A stretch of 64,000 nucleotides of DNA from Lachnospira multipara ATCC 19207 (GCF_000424105.1 NZ_AUJG01000013.1:1-64000), one strand, 5' to 3'; positions 25,722 through 33,650 are shown, counted from the stretch's first letter. The notes: generated by a model from the sequence alone, not told the origin. A program made the numbers and translations.

Positions 25722-26429
25722 ATGAGACTAGCTGTGTGTGATGATGAAAGATCATTTATAGATGAATTTAGTTCAATAATGGAGCAATTGAAACTAAAGT
25801 TAAATGATATATATGATATAGATTATTTTACAGAAGCTTCTGAATTGATAAGTGAATTAAAGAATGGGGAGAAGTATGATTTAATATGTTTGGATATTTG
25901 TATGCCAGTTCATACAGGACTAGAAATTGGAAAATTTATTAGGGATATTTTAAAAGATGATGCATGTCAGCTTGTGTTTATTTCTTCAGAGACTCAATAT
26001 GCTCTTGATCTTTTTAAACTTAGACCGATGGATTTTATTATAAAACCTATTACAAAAGAAAAACTATCTTCAGTTATAGAAATTGCTGAAAGATTAATTA
26101 ATAATAATCATAGAATTTTTGAATACAGTTTTAATTCTATGAATTTTAAAATTGCTTTGAGTAGCATTATGTATTTTTCAAGCGAAGCAAGAAAAATAGT
26201 AATTCATACAAAAGATGAAAACTATGAATTTTATGATAACTTGAAAAGAATTGAAAATGAATTGGATAAATATAATTTTTTTAGGATTCATCAATCATTT
26301 ATTGTTAATGCGGTTTATATTAGCAGAGTTAAATCAAACGAAATAATTCTTTTGAATAATGAAGTATTACCAGTAAGTAGAAGCAGAAAGGATGAAGTAA
26401 AAAAATTATGTTTTATGAATTATCTTTAA
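25722..26429 (+). CDS. LytTR-family response regulator (AgrA/ComE type)
   Basis: A 235-aa regulator. The receiver domain (about 1-125) has acidic-pocket CDDE at residues 6-9, phospho-acceptor Asp58 in LICLDICMP and a late Lys in FIIKPIT. The LytTR DNA-binding domain (about 140-235) shows FFRIHQSFIVNAVYISRVKS and LPVSRSRKDEVKKL. Members typically respond to peptides or to transport-linked signals, binding direct repeats. The SD GGGGG lies about 8 bp upstream of the ATG. It overlaps the kinase gene by 22 nt, so the two are coupled. It starts the AT-rich island; codons favour AAA, ATA and AAT unlike the flanking genes. Confidence 0.93.
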   Translation: MRLAVCDDERSFIDEFSSIMEQLKLKLNDIYDIDYFTEASELISELKNGEKYDLICLDICMPVHTGLEIGKFIRDILKDDACQLVFISSETQYALDLFKLRPMDFIIKPITKEKLSSVIEIAERLINNNHRIFEYSFNSMNFKIALSSIMYFSSEARKIVIHTKDENYEFYDNLKRIENELDKYNFFRIHQSFIVNAVYISRVKSNEIILLNNEVLPVSRSRKDEVKKLCFMNYL

Positions 26430-27640
26430 ATCTATTATTCTTCTTAGTACAATTAAATATTTTATATGAAATCCTAGAGTTCTCCTTTAATATAAGATTA
26501 GATATAAAAAGAGATTTTTTAAGAGTATTTACAACTATTGTTATCTGGTTAAATGTAATTCTTTATTATAGAAAGCTTGCAATGATGGTAATTGCAAGCG
26601 TATTTGTATTAATAATATTAAGCATTCAGGATTATAAGTATTGGAGAGATTATTGGAAAAAAATCGTATTGTATGCTGTATATTTTACTTTAATTCATAT
26701 TGTTGTATTTGTTATAAATTGCATGACTATAGATAGTTTTTACTATCTTTATATAGTAATTATTGAGTATGCTTTGTTAAAAATAATTATTTATATTAAA
26801 TCAGAAAAATATAATTCTTATGAGTGTTTTTCTTTTGTAATAACATCAGTCATAGTAATGTTCTCTGTGTTTTTTATTGATACAAAAATAATTAATCAAT
26901 CGCAAGAAAAAATTATTTTATTCATTCTTTTACTATTTTCATATTTTATTTTTTATCTTTTGCATAAAAAAGAACTTAGAAAAAATGATATTAGTTTATT
27001 GAATGATAATCTAAAAAGTTATAGAAGACAATTAGATGATATAAAGAAATCTAATAGTTATTTAAAATCTGTAAAACATGATTTAAATAATCATTTGTTG
27101 ATTATAAAAAAATTAGTTGGAGATAATGATAAATTAAAACAATATTTGAATAATATAGATGCTATTGTCGATTGTAATAATTCCTATCTAGACACTGGTA
27201 ATCTAGAAATAGATATGATAATAAACAGTAAATTATCGATTATGAAGGAGAATGATATTGATTTTAATTATGAAGTAATTATACCTAATGATTTGAATAT
27301 TAATTCCTTTGATTTTGTTATTATTTTGGCTAATTTGTTAGACAATGCCATCACGGCTTCTATTGAATGTGAGAAACCAGCTATAGATATTATAATTAGA
27401 TATCAAATTGGTTTGATATATATAGAAGTAAAAAATAGTTGTGTAATATCGAATGACTTTACTTATGATTTATTAAAAGAATCAGATTTACATTTTTTTA
27501 AAAGCAGTAAAAAGAATAGCTTTGAACATGGAATTGGTCTGAAAAATGTATACTACACTGTGAAAAAATACAATGGTTCAATGTCTGTAGAAAGATATAG
27601 CGATAAATTTACTACTAGGATTTATATGGAGGATATTTAA
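26408..27640 (+). CDS. GHKL-domain sensor histidine kinase (AgrC-like)
   Basis: A 410-aa membrane kinase. Residues about 1-190 contain six or seven membrane segments, a polytopic sensor like those of peptide pheromone receptors. A short coiled coil then leads to the phospho-acceptor His224 in KSVKHDLNNHLLIIKKL. The ATPase domain has NLLDNAITASI (N-box), with HGIGLKNVYYTVKKY as the G-box. It pairs with the LytTR regulator whose 3' end it overlaps. The likely signal is extracellular; whether it is the secreted protein encoded next is inference only. Confidence 0.92.
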   Translation: MFYELSLNLLFFLVQLNILYEILEFSFNIRLDIKRDFLRVFTTIVIWLNVILYYRKLAMMVIASVFVLIILSIQDYKYWRDYWKKIVLYAVYFTLIHIVVFVINCMTIDSFYYLYIVIIEYALLKIIIYIKSEKYNSYECFSFVITSVIVMFSVFFIDTKIINQSQEKIILFILLLFSYFIFYLLHKKELRKNDISLLNDNLKSYRRQLDDIKKSNSYLKSVKHDLNNHLLIIKKLVGDNDKLKQYLNNIDAIVDCNNSYLDTGNLEIDMIINSKLSIMKENDIDFNYEVIIPNDLNINSFDFVIILANLLDNAITASIECEKPAIDIIIRYQIGLIYIEVKNSCVISNDFTYDLLKESDLHFFKSSKKNSFEHGIGLKNVYYTVKKYNGSMSVERYSDKFTTRIYMEDI

Positions 27641-27681
27641 ATATGTAAAAAATTACATGAAAGAGGATGTTTTTTACATAT
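27641..27681 (+). promoter_or_regulatory. Alternative hairpins between kinase and secreted-protein genes
   Basis: ATATGTAAAAAA (27641-27652) and TTTTTTACATAT (27670-27681) are perfect 12-bp complements starting right after the kinase stop. A shorter palindrome ATGTAA-AAAA-TTACAT (27642-27657) uses the same left arm, so the two structures exclude each other, as in an attenuator. This is a visible complementarity; function is inferred. Confidence 0.55.
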
Positions 27682-27755
27682 TGAGAATGTTAAAAGAAAA
27701 ATATGATATTTTTTTTATAGATAAATTCTGGCTAATGTATAGGAGGATTTTTTTT

Positions 27756-28187
27756 ATGACACGAAGAATAAAAAATATCATATTATTCATGTTAGTTTTT
27801 TCTTTAATGATAATGATAACAAACCATGTTAATGCAAGTTATCATGTTGTTGGCTTTGAAGTAACAACGCATGGTTATTATGGAGAAGATCAGGATTTTT
27901 GCGAAATGTTTGATGAAAAAGTTACAGATGATTATATGCAGGTTTATGTTTCTAGTGAAAATGATTCGTTTTCAAAACTTGATTTTAAAGCAATGGGAGC
28001 AAATACAAGATTCCCTAAAAGTCCAGTAGATTGTTCAGATGGACATGTTTATAGATTAGGAAAAGGCGAGTACACAGATAAAATGATTAATTATGTGTAT
28101 GAAAATGGATATAAATATGCAGGTATTAAAGCACAAGCGGTTGATGATGCATTTGTTACTTTAAAAGGGGTTTATATATCTAATTAA
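27756..28187 (+). CDS. Small secreted protein of the island, family unknown
   Basis: A 143-aa product with a signal peptide: MTRRIKN, a hydrophobic core (IILFMLVFSLMIMIT) and a likely AxA-type site near VNA. The mature part is about 115 aa, starting SYHVVGFEV. It is acidic, rich in Tyr and Asp, and has two Cys (DFCEM and VDCSDG) that could form a disulfide. A beta-rich fold is likely. The frame is open from 27657, but the SD AGGAGG (27741-27746) fixes the ATG at 27756. The layout recalls DUF2712-like secreted proteins found beside peptide ABC transporters; that resemblance is weak and unverified. It is a candidate signal, bacteriocin-like effector or transporter partner. Confidence 0.8.
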   Translation: MTRRIKNIILFMLVFSLMIMITNHVNASYHVVGFEVTTHGYYGEDQDFCEMFDEKVTDDYMQVYVSSENDSFSKLDFKAMGANTRFPKSPVDCSDGHVYRLGKGEYTDKMINYVYENGYKYAGIKAQAVDDAFVTLKGVYISN

Positions 28188-28221
28188 AATAATTAGCCAG
28201 AATTTATTAATAGAGGTTGGT

Positions 28222-28986
28222 ATGAATAAAATAGTTAGAATATCGTTAATAATTATCTTAATTGTTTCTGTATTAGTTTTTGTGTTTAATACTTTTGAAA
28301 AGTATTTTAAGGAAGAAACAAATGTGAATGAGGTAAATCAAGAAAACATTGAACTAAACTTGGATAATAAGAATTCAATTGTTGATTATTATAGCAATCC
28401 TGTGAAAGATATGGGAGAGAAAAACTATAAGGCTTATCAAGAAAAACTAATGGGGGAAGATGTTTATGTTTGTTATAGCTTAGAAAGCCCGGAGGAAAAA
28501 GGCTATTCGGATTATAATTACTATCCAGTTAGAATTAATATAACAGATTATGAGATAGTGGATAGTTATGATGGGAAAATAGATGAAAAGTGGGTTGATA
28601 TCTCGGATTATGATAAGTTTATGTTGGTTAACATTGAAATAACAAATCTTTATGATAAAGATAGATTATATGTATTATCAGTTAATGAAGTTATTCACTA
28701 TTTGGAAGGTACTGAATTAGATCGCTATTCTTTGATAGCATATAATTTTGAAGACAATAGGCCATATTTTTATAGGAAAGATATTAAGGAAAGTATGAGA
28801 TTTAATGGTAAATATTATTATGGGGAAATATTATTGAAAGCTAATGAAACTGTCAAATTGCAAGCGGTAATGGCTTATAGAGGTGGAGATTATAATTTCA
28901 ATATTGGAGAGTGGGTAGTAGAACATAGAGTTTTTGGTGAACGTGCGAATTCTAATTACAAGATTTATTTGTATAAACAAGAGTAG
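28222..28986 (+). CDS. Membrane-anchored extracytoplasmic protein 1 of the island
   Basis: A 254-aa product with an N-terminal membrane anchor (ISLIIILIVSVLVFVF, residues about 7-22) and no lipobox. The rest is predicted outside. The central part (YDKFMLVNIEITNLYDKDR) and the later LKANETVKLQAVMAYR look like an immunoglobulin-like beta-sandwich, as in DUF4352/DUF5028-type proteins near ABC exporters. The second anchored protein at 29858 has a similar YKVLVVDLEISNLTEE segment. The SD is weak (GAGG). Function unknown. Confidence 0.78.
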   Translation: MNKIVRISLIIILIVSVLVFVFNTFEKYFKEETNVNEVNQENIELNLDNKNSIVDYYSNPVKDMGEKNYKAYQEKLMGEDVYVCYSLESPEEKGYSDYNYYPVRINITDYEIVDSYDGKIDEKWVDISDYDKFMLVNIEITNLYDKDRLYVLSVNEVIHYLEGTELDRYSLIAYNFEDNRPYFYRKDIKESMRFNGKYYYGEILLKANETVKLQAVMAYRGGDYNFNIGEWVVEHRVFGERANSNYKIYLYKQE

Positions 28987-29004
28987 ATAATGGGGAGGCT
29001 TATT

Positions 29005-29856
29005 ATGAGAGAAATTATGAAAATAGAATTAAAAAGGGCGTTTATAAATACAAAGTTTTATATTGTAGTACTTGTAAGCACTATTTTTGCAATAGGCGCT
29101 TTTTTTACGACTCCAGGATTTAAAATAGCAAAGAATTGGTTTTTATATATGAATGGAGATTTGGATGCTGCTTATATAATAGAAAAATGCGATTATAGTG
29201 ATGTTGCGATAGAGATATGGATGCCTAATTATGGTGCTTCAAGCAAATTCTATTTTTTATGGTTAATAATTCTTCCTCTTTTATGCATAATCCCATATGG
29301 CATTACATATATAGAGGATAAAAGTAGCGGATTAATTAATCAATATATTATTAAGATAGGTAAAGGAAAGTATTACGTTTCTAAGTTTATTACTTTGTTT
29401 ATATCTGGTGGGACAATAGCAATTCTTCCCTTATTTATAAACCTAATTATATGCAGTATGGCACTTCCATTTGGTCTACCAGTAAGATCAACACAGTTTT
29501 ACCCGGTAAAAGAGTACAACCTTTTTAGTAATCTTTATTATCAAAATATAGTTGTTTATCTAATGCTATATTTTTTGATTTACTTTGTAGTATACGGTTT
29601 GATAACATGTTTGGCATTAGCCTTTGTTTATTTTGAGGAAAACAAATATATGCTTTTGCTTGTACCATTTATTATTTATTTTTCAGAACACGTTATTATT
29701 TCATTTGGATTTAATCAATATGATACATCATTATTACTTGCTACAAATATAATTAATCTAAGATATGAGAATTTTTTGTTTTACTTGCTACAAATAATAG
29801 TTCTTTTCTTATTTGATCTTTTGTTTTTCTTTAGAATTAGAAGGGATGTAATTTAG
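29005..29856 (+). CDS. ABC-2-type membrane protein 1 of the island
   Basis: A 283-aa protein with about six membrane segments: one near residues 17-37, a large external loop (38-85), then five more to the C-terminus. It has the general ABC-2 permease layout, including an N-terminal amphipathic MREIMKIELKRAF lead-in and an EDKSSGLINQYIIKIGKGKYYVSK cytoplasmic loop split over two strands of text. The ATG at 28990 contains the SD (GGGGAGG, 28992-28998), so ATG 29005 is used. It presumably couples to the ATPase at 30470. Confidence 0.8.
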   Translation: MREIMKIELKRAFINTKFYIVVLVSTIFAIGAFFTTPGFKIAKNWFLYMNGDLDAAYIIEKCDYSDVAIEIWMPNYGASSKFYFLWLIILPLLCIIPYGITYIEDKSSGLINQYIIKIGKGKYYVSKFITLFISGGTIAILPLFINLIICSMALPFGLPVRSTQFYPVKEYNLFSNLYYQNIVVYLMLYFLIYFVVYGLITCLALAFVYFEENKYMLLLVPFIIYFSEHVIISFGFNQYDTSLLLATNIINLRYENFLFYLLQIIVLFLFDLLFFFRIRRDVI

Positions 29857-29857
29857 T

Positions 29858-30457
29858 ATGAAAAAGGTATTGAAGATAATATTTGTTATTATTTGCTTCT
29901 TGGTTATTGCAAGAATTGCATATGTAAATATAGCTTATCCGTCAGCTGATATTAAAATAATAGACGAAGATGAAATGTTTGATTTAAAAAATTTCAGCTT
30001 AAGGCTGAAGGAATATGATATTTATTCAAAAGAAGAATGGAAACAAAAATTAGAAAATGAAAATATTGAATTAGAAGAAGAAAAATACAATGTCATTTAT
30101 AATATGAATCTAAAAAATAATTCTAATTATGATTATATTGTAACTTATGATCCCTCTAATGATTATAAAGTACTAGTAGTTGACTTAGAGATAAGCAATT
30201 TAACAGAGGAAGTACAAAAAATTAATATAAACGGTAGTTTTTCAGTATTAACAAGTTTGAATAAACAAGGTATCAAAGTTAATAATTATTACAGTAGTTT
30301 TCTAAATTCTGATGATTATTTAGCTGAGTATAAACCAAAAGAGACAAGAGAGGTAAAATTGGTTTATATTACTAATGAAAAAAATGAAAACTTTGTTTTA
30401 GAAGTTACTAAATTGGGGAGAAATCAAAGAATGACTTTAAATAATAAAAAGAAATAG
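29858..30457 (+). CDS. Membrane-anchored extracytoplasmic protein 2 of the island
   Basis: A 199-aa product with an N-terminal anchor (IIFVIICFLVIARIAYV). The remaining roughly 175 residues are predicted outside the cell. It contains YKVLVVDLEISNLTEE followed by a later KETREVKLVYIT strand, the same pattern as the anchored protein at 28222, which suggests paralogous beta-sandwich domains. It starts 2 bp after the stop of the preceding permease gene. Function unknown; an immunity or substrate-handling role is a guess from context. Confidence 0.78.
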   Translation: MKKVLKIIFVIICFLVIARIAYVNIAYPSADIKIIDEDEMFDLKNFSLRLKEYDIYSKEEWKQKLENENIELEEEKYNVIYNMNLKNNSNYDYIVTYDPSNDYKVLVVDLEISNLTEEVQKININGSFSVLTSLNKQGIKVNNYYSSFLNSDDYLAEYKPKETREVKLVYITNEKNENFVLEVTKLGRNQRMTLNNKKK

Positions 30458-30469
30458 GAGAGTTTAAAT

Positions 30470-31102
30470 ATGAAAATAACTATTAATAATGTTAGTAAGA
30501 AGATAAAACAAAGAGAAGTTTTAAAACATATTAATTTGGAGTTTGAAAGTGGCAAAATATATGGCTTAAAGGGTGTAAATGGTAGTGGAAAGACAATGCT
30601 GATGAGATTAGTTTGCGGATTGATTTTACCTACAAAAGGTGAGGTATTAATAGATGATAAAAAATTGGGAAAAGATATATCATTTCCAGAAAGTGTAGGC
30701 TTGTTATTAGAATATCCTTCTTTTGTTAATAGTTATACGGGTTTAAAAAATTTAAAAATGATTGCAAGCCTAAAAGGAATTATATCTGATGAAGATATTA
30801 AACAAACTCTAATAAAAGTAGGATTAGATCCTAATGATACGAGAAAATTTAAAAGTTATTCTTTAGGAATGAAGCAGAAACTAGGAATTGCCTGTGCAAT
30901 AATGGAAAACCCAGAAATATTAATTTTAGATGAACCATTTAACGCACTAGATGAAAAGAGTGTATTGATGGTTGAAAAAATTATAAAGGAATATAAAAAC
31001 GATAAAAGAATAATTATTATATCATGTCACGAGAAAGAGGAATTAGAAAAGTTGTCAGATGAAATAATAAATATAAGTGAAGGAGAATTGATTAATAATT
31101 AA
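30470..31102 (+). CDS. ABC transporter ATPase of the island
   Basis: A 210-aa ATPase with all motifs: Walker A GVNGSGKT, Q-loop region LLLEYPSF, signature YSLGMKQKLGIA, Walker B ILILDEPFNALD and switch His in ISCHEKEE. The short length and signature are those of exporters in the lantibiotic-immunity/ABC-2 group. It is the only ATPase in the island, so it likely serves several of the membrane proteins. The SD AGGAG is 9 bp upstream. The next gene starts on the base after its stop. Confidence 0.93.
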   Translation: MKITINNVSKKIKQREVLKHINLEFESGKIYGLKGVNGSGKTMLMRLVCGLILPTKGEVLIDDKKLGKDISFPESVGLLLEYPSFVNSYTGLKNLKMIASLKGIISDEDIKQTLIKVGLDPNDTRKFKSYSLGMKQKLGIACAIMENPEILILDEPFNALDEKSVLMVEKIIKEYKNDKRIIIISCHEKEELEKLSDEIINISEGELINN

Positions 31103-31870
31103 ATGACGAAAATAAAGAGTTTTATTGAGTTAAATAAAAAAGAATTAATATGTGTTTTTTTAGCAAGTCTCTTTTTTTCAATTATCAATAGTTTATATGC
31201 AGATAATATATTAAATAATTGGATAAAAAACCATAATATAGGAGTAAAGATATCTGGAATAGATTTATTAATCGTTGGTAATTTAACATTAACCAATACT
31301 CTTATAATATATCCGACAGTTTTAGGGATAATAATACTTAATCATATTCAAAAAAAAGAATGCTATTTGATATTAGTTAGACAAGTGTCGAGACTAGATC
31401 TAATGGCTAATAATATGATTAACAGTTACATTTTAATGCTATTTTATATGTGTGTTGTGATGATAGATTCATTAATTTTTGGCTGCTTTAATAGCGAAAA
31501 AATGATTAATTATAATTTAAAAGATAGTTACTTTTTTATAAAAAATGGAATTGTAATTTTAAAAGGAACAAGTTTATTTAATTTAATTGCTCTCATAACA
31601 TTAGTTTTAATGTTAATACTTCTAGAAATAAATCTTATACATCTTTTGTATTTATTGATTAAAAATAAGATTATTGCCTTATTAATTTATATTACAGCTG
31701 CATGGTTAGTTTTATCGTCATTATCTAAAAATGGTTTTGCTGGAAATGGAGATTATAGGTTTTATCTTTTAAGTAATAAGGTACATATAATGATATTTAC
31801 TGCGGTAATAGCATTATTTATTATTTTGATAAATTCTATAATTTATGCTAAGAAAGATTTTTATAGTTAA
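31103..31870 (+). CDS. ABC-2-like membrane protein 2 of the island
   Basis: A 255-aa protein with about six membrane segments (first around residues 14-32, last around 230-248). Its ATG follows the ATPase stop with no gap, so translation is probably coupled. There is no catalytic motif. It is inferred to be a transporter subunit from position and topology. The stop is immediately followed by an inverted copy of the 15-bp motif found after uxaA. Confidence 0.75.
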   Translation: MTKIKSFIELNKKELICVFLASLFFSIINSLYADNILNNWIKNHNIGVKISGIDLLIVGNLTLTNTLIIYPTVLGIIILNHIQKKECYLILVRQVSRLDLMANNMINSYILMLFYMCVVMIDSLIFGCFNSEKMINYNLKDSYFFIKNGIVILKGTSLFNLIALITLVLMLILLEINLIHLLYLLIKNKIIALLIYITAAWLVLSSLSKNGFAGNGDYRFYLLSNKVHIMIFTAVIALFIILINSIIYAKKDFYS

Positions 31871-31885
31871 AAGCGAGTCTTGACT
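31871..31885. repeat. Inverted 15-bp copy of the uxaA-downstream motif (copy D)
   Basis: AAGCGAGTCTTGACT is the exact reverse complement of 25471-25485. Like that copy it starts at, or directly after, a stop codon. A partial match (AGTCTTGACTTAAA) occurs at 38213-38226. Confidence 0.8.
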
Positions 31886-31902
31886 AAAAGGATGTTTATA
31901 AA

Positions 31903-32679
31903 ATGAAAAAAAGAATTCTATTTACATTGTCTTTAACAGTATTTATTACAATAAATGCCTTATTTAGGTTCTTTATCGATGAAAAAGCAACTGGAGTTAA
32001 TAGTTGTCTTATTGATGGAATTTTTACTTGGTCTGTTAACAGATTTCTAATTCTTGGATTAATACCAATGATGGTATATTGGTATTTTATTGAAGAATTA
32101 AATCAAGATAATAATATTAATATAATAATAAGAAGAAAAGATAGATTCGAAATTTGGCTAGAGGAGTCAAGAAAAATCTTATCATTATGCCTTTTTTCAT
32201 TTTTATTCGATATATTCATAAGCTTTTTATTTGGCATTGTTTTTAATGGAATAAATAGTAATTATTATAAACTATCTGGAGATGCATTTTTAAAACACAG
32301 TTATTTAGGAATTACCTGTTTTGAAAAACTAAATACTACAGTTTGTCCTAAATTGAATATTGTAAATGTTGTAGTTTTTATTGTAATAAATTTGCTTCAG
32401 ATATTTTTGCTGGTAATAGTTGCAAATGCAGTTAGATGGCTAATATCGACCGTAGTATCATATGTGTGCCTTTTTGGATTTTGTGGACTAATTGGTGTAA
32501 ATTTTGCAGCTAAATTTTATGGATTGTCGGATTTAGGAATAAAGAGCTCAAATGGTGATTATTATTATGAAATATTAATAAAAGATATATATTTACAAAA
32601 AATATTTGTTGAAATTGTACTTATTTCTATAGTTTTTTTAATAGTAAAAATTTTTATAAATAGGAAAAATTTTATTTAA
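31903..32679 (+). CDS. ABC-2-like membrane protein 3 of the island
   Basis: A 258-aa protein with about six membrane segments. It starts with a hydrophobic segment (ILFTLSLTVFITINALF), has a charged loop (IIIRRKDRFEIWLEESRK) of the type that contacts the ATPase, and ends in a hydrophobic helix with RKNFI. The SD AAAAGGATG is about 8 bp before the ATG. No sequence family recognised; the transporter role is inferred from context. Confidence 0.72.
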   Translation: MKKRILFTLSLTVFITINALFRFFIDEKATGVNSCLIDGIFTWSVNRFLILGLIPMMVYWYFIEELNQDNNINIIIRRKDRFEIWLEESRKILSLCLFSFLFDIFISFLFGIVFNGINSNYYKLSGDAFLKHSYLGITCFEKLNTTVCPKLNIVNVVVFIVINLLQIFLLVIVANAVRWLISTVVSYVCLFGFCGLIGVNFAAKFYGLSDLGIKSSNGDYYYEILIKDIYLQKIFVEIVLISIVFLIVKIFINRKNFI

Positions 32680-32714
32680 ATAAAACAATATAGTGATTAC
32701 TTAGAGGTGATTAG

Positions 32715-33515
32715 ATGTTAACTTTGGTAAAATACGAAATAGTTCAGATGAATAGAAGAAAGGATAAGTATATCCTTTTTTTGATTCTAATAATTATGGC
32801 TGCATATTATATGAAGATGAAAGTGACTTCATATATGACAGTATTTTATCCAGAGAGTTTTAAAGGGGTTGGAGTACTAGACATTATATTATATATCTTT
32901 TCTGGAGCGAGTAAAAGCTTTTTGATTTTTAGCAAAAACGTAGAGCTTCCTATTAGTTATTTGATTTATTTGGTTTATATGAGTGTTATGACTTATTGCA
33001 TTTTCGATGGAAAAAATGACAATAATATTGTCTTAAAAATTGGTTCAAAGAAGAAATGGCTATTTAGCAAGTTAATTATTTCATTTATAAATCTATTACT
33101 TTATTATTTTATGGTATTGGTTGTGACTATGTTTATAACCAAATTTAATTTCGATTATAATGAAATTGCAGACACGTCAATTTTAAAATTAGATTATTAT
33201 AATACTAGATATATAGATATTTATTTACTTCTATTATGTTCTTTTTTAACATCATTAGCAATTATGATGATACAGATATTTTTAGTTATTACAGTAAATG
33301 AATTTGTAGCATTAATAGCAACTTTATCTATTTATGTGTTCTCTATGTTTAATTGTACTTATTTATTTATTGCAAATGCCACAATGCTAACAAGATCAAA
33401 TCTGTTTTTGAAATCAGGTTTGGAATTTAATTCTTTTATTTTGATAGATTTCGTTATAATAATAGTTTTCTTAGTATTAACAATAATGATGTTAAATAAA
33501 AAAGACTTTGTATAA
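32715..33515 (+). CDS. ABC-2-like membrane protein 4 of the island
   Basis: A 266-aa protein with about six membrane segments and a positively charged KIGSKKKWLFSKLI loop after the second, similar in place to the charged loops of the other three. N-terminal MLTLVKYEIVQMNRRKDKY is a typical ABC-2 lead-in helix. The SD AGAGGTGA lies 5 bp upstream. It is the last gene of the island; a weak hairpin and T-run overlap its stop. Confidence 0.75.
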   Translation: MLTLVKYEIVQMNRRKDKYILFLILIIMAAYYMKMKVTSYMTVFYPESFKGVGVLDIILYIFSGASKSFLIFSKNVELPISYLIYLVYMSVMTYCIFDGKNDNNIVLKIGSKKKWLFSKLIISFINLLLYYFMVLVVTMFITKFNFDYNEIADTSILKLDYYNTRYIDIYLLLLCSFLTSLAIMMIQIFLVITVNEFVALIATLSIYVFSMFNCTYLFIANATMLTRSNLFLKSGLEFNSFILIDFVIIIVFLVLTIMMLNKKDFV

Positions 33516-33536
33516 AAAGTCCTGATAGCTTTTTTA
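33514..33536 (+). terminator. Weak terminator at the island's right end
   Basis: AAAAAG and CTTTTT pair across a 9-nt loop, with a T-run. TGATAGCTTTTT (33523-33534) is the exact inverse of AAAAAGCTATCA at 25604-25615. Confidence 0.45.
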
Positions 33537-33557
33537 ATTTAAGCTTAATTAAATATT

Positions 33558-33594
33558 TGCTTTAAAAAATAAAAAAGTTCTTGACTTTAAAGCA
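33558..33594. promoter_or_regulatory. Inverted repeat over the cstA -35 (candidate operator)
   Basis: TGCTTTAAA (33558-33566) and TTTAAAGCA (33586-33594) are perfect 9-bp complements, and the right arm overlaps the -35 hexamer TTGACT. Confidence 0.5.
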
Positions 33595-33609
33595 ATGAAG
33601 TAGTACCCT
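33581..33609 (+). promoter_or_regulatory. Putative cstA promoter
   Basis: TTGACT (33581-33586), 17 bp, then TACCCT (33604-33609). The -10 is poor, which would suit an activated promoter. Confidence 0.45.
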
Positions 33610-33620
33610 TATTAATAACT

Positions 33621-33650
33621 TGTATGACAATATTAGGGAGTTGTCATACA
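33621..33650 (+). promoter_or_regulatory. Perfect 10-bp inverted repeat in the cstA 5' region
   Basis: TGTATGACAA (33621-33630) and TTGTCATACA (33641-33650) with a 10-nt spacer. It lies at or just after the predicted transcript start, so it could be an operator or a 5' mRNA hairpin. No T-run follows. Confidence 0.65.

Noticed and set aside
27657-27755. Longer N-terminus for the small secreted protein
   Set aside because: The extension would hide the signal peptide and lacks an SD. AGGAGG at 27741 serves ATG 27756.
27756-28187. Lactococcin 972-type bacteriocin
   Set aside because: The mature part is about twice as long and lacks the Gly/Trp/Tyr/Ser pattern of that family. Only gene context is similar.
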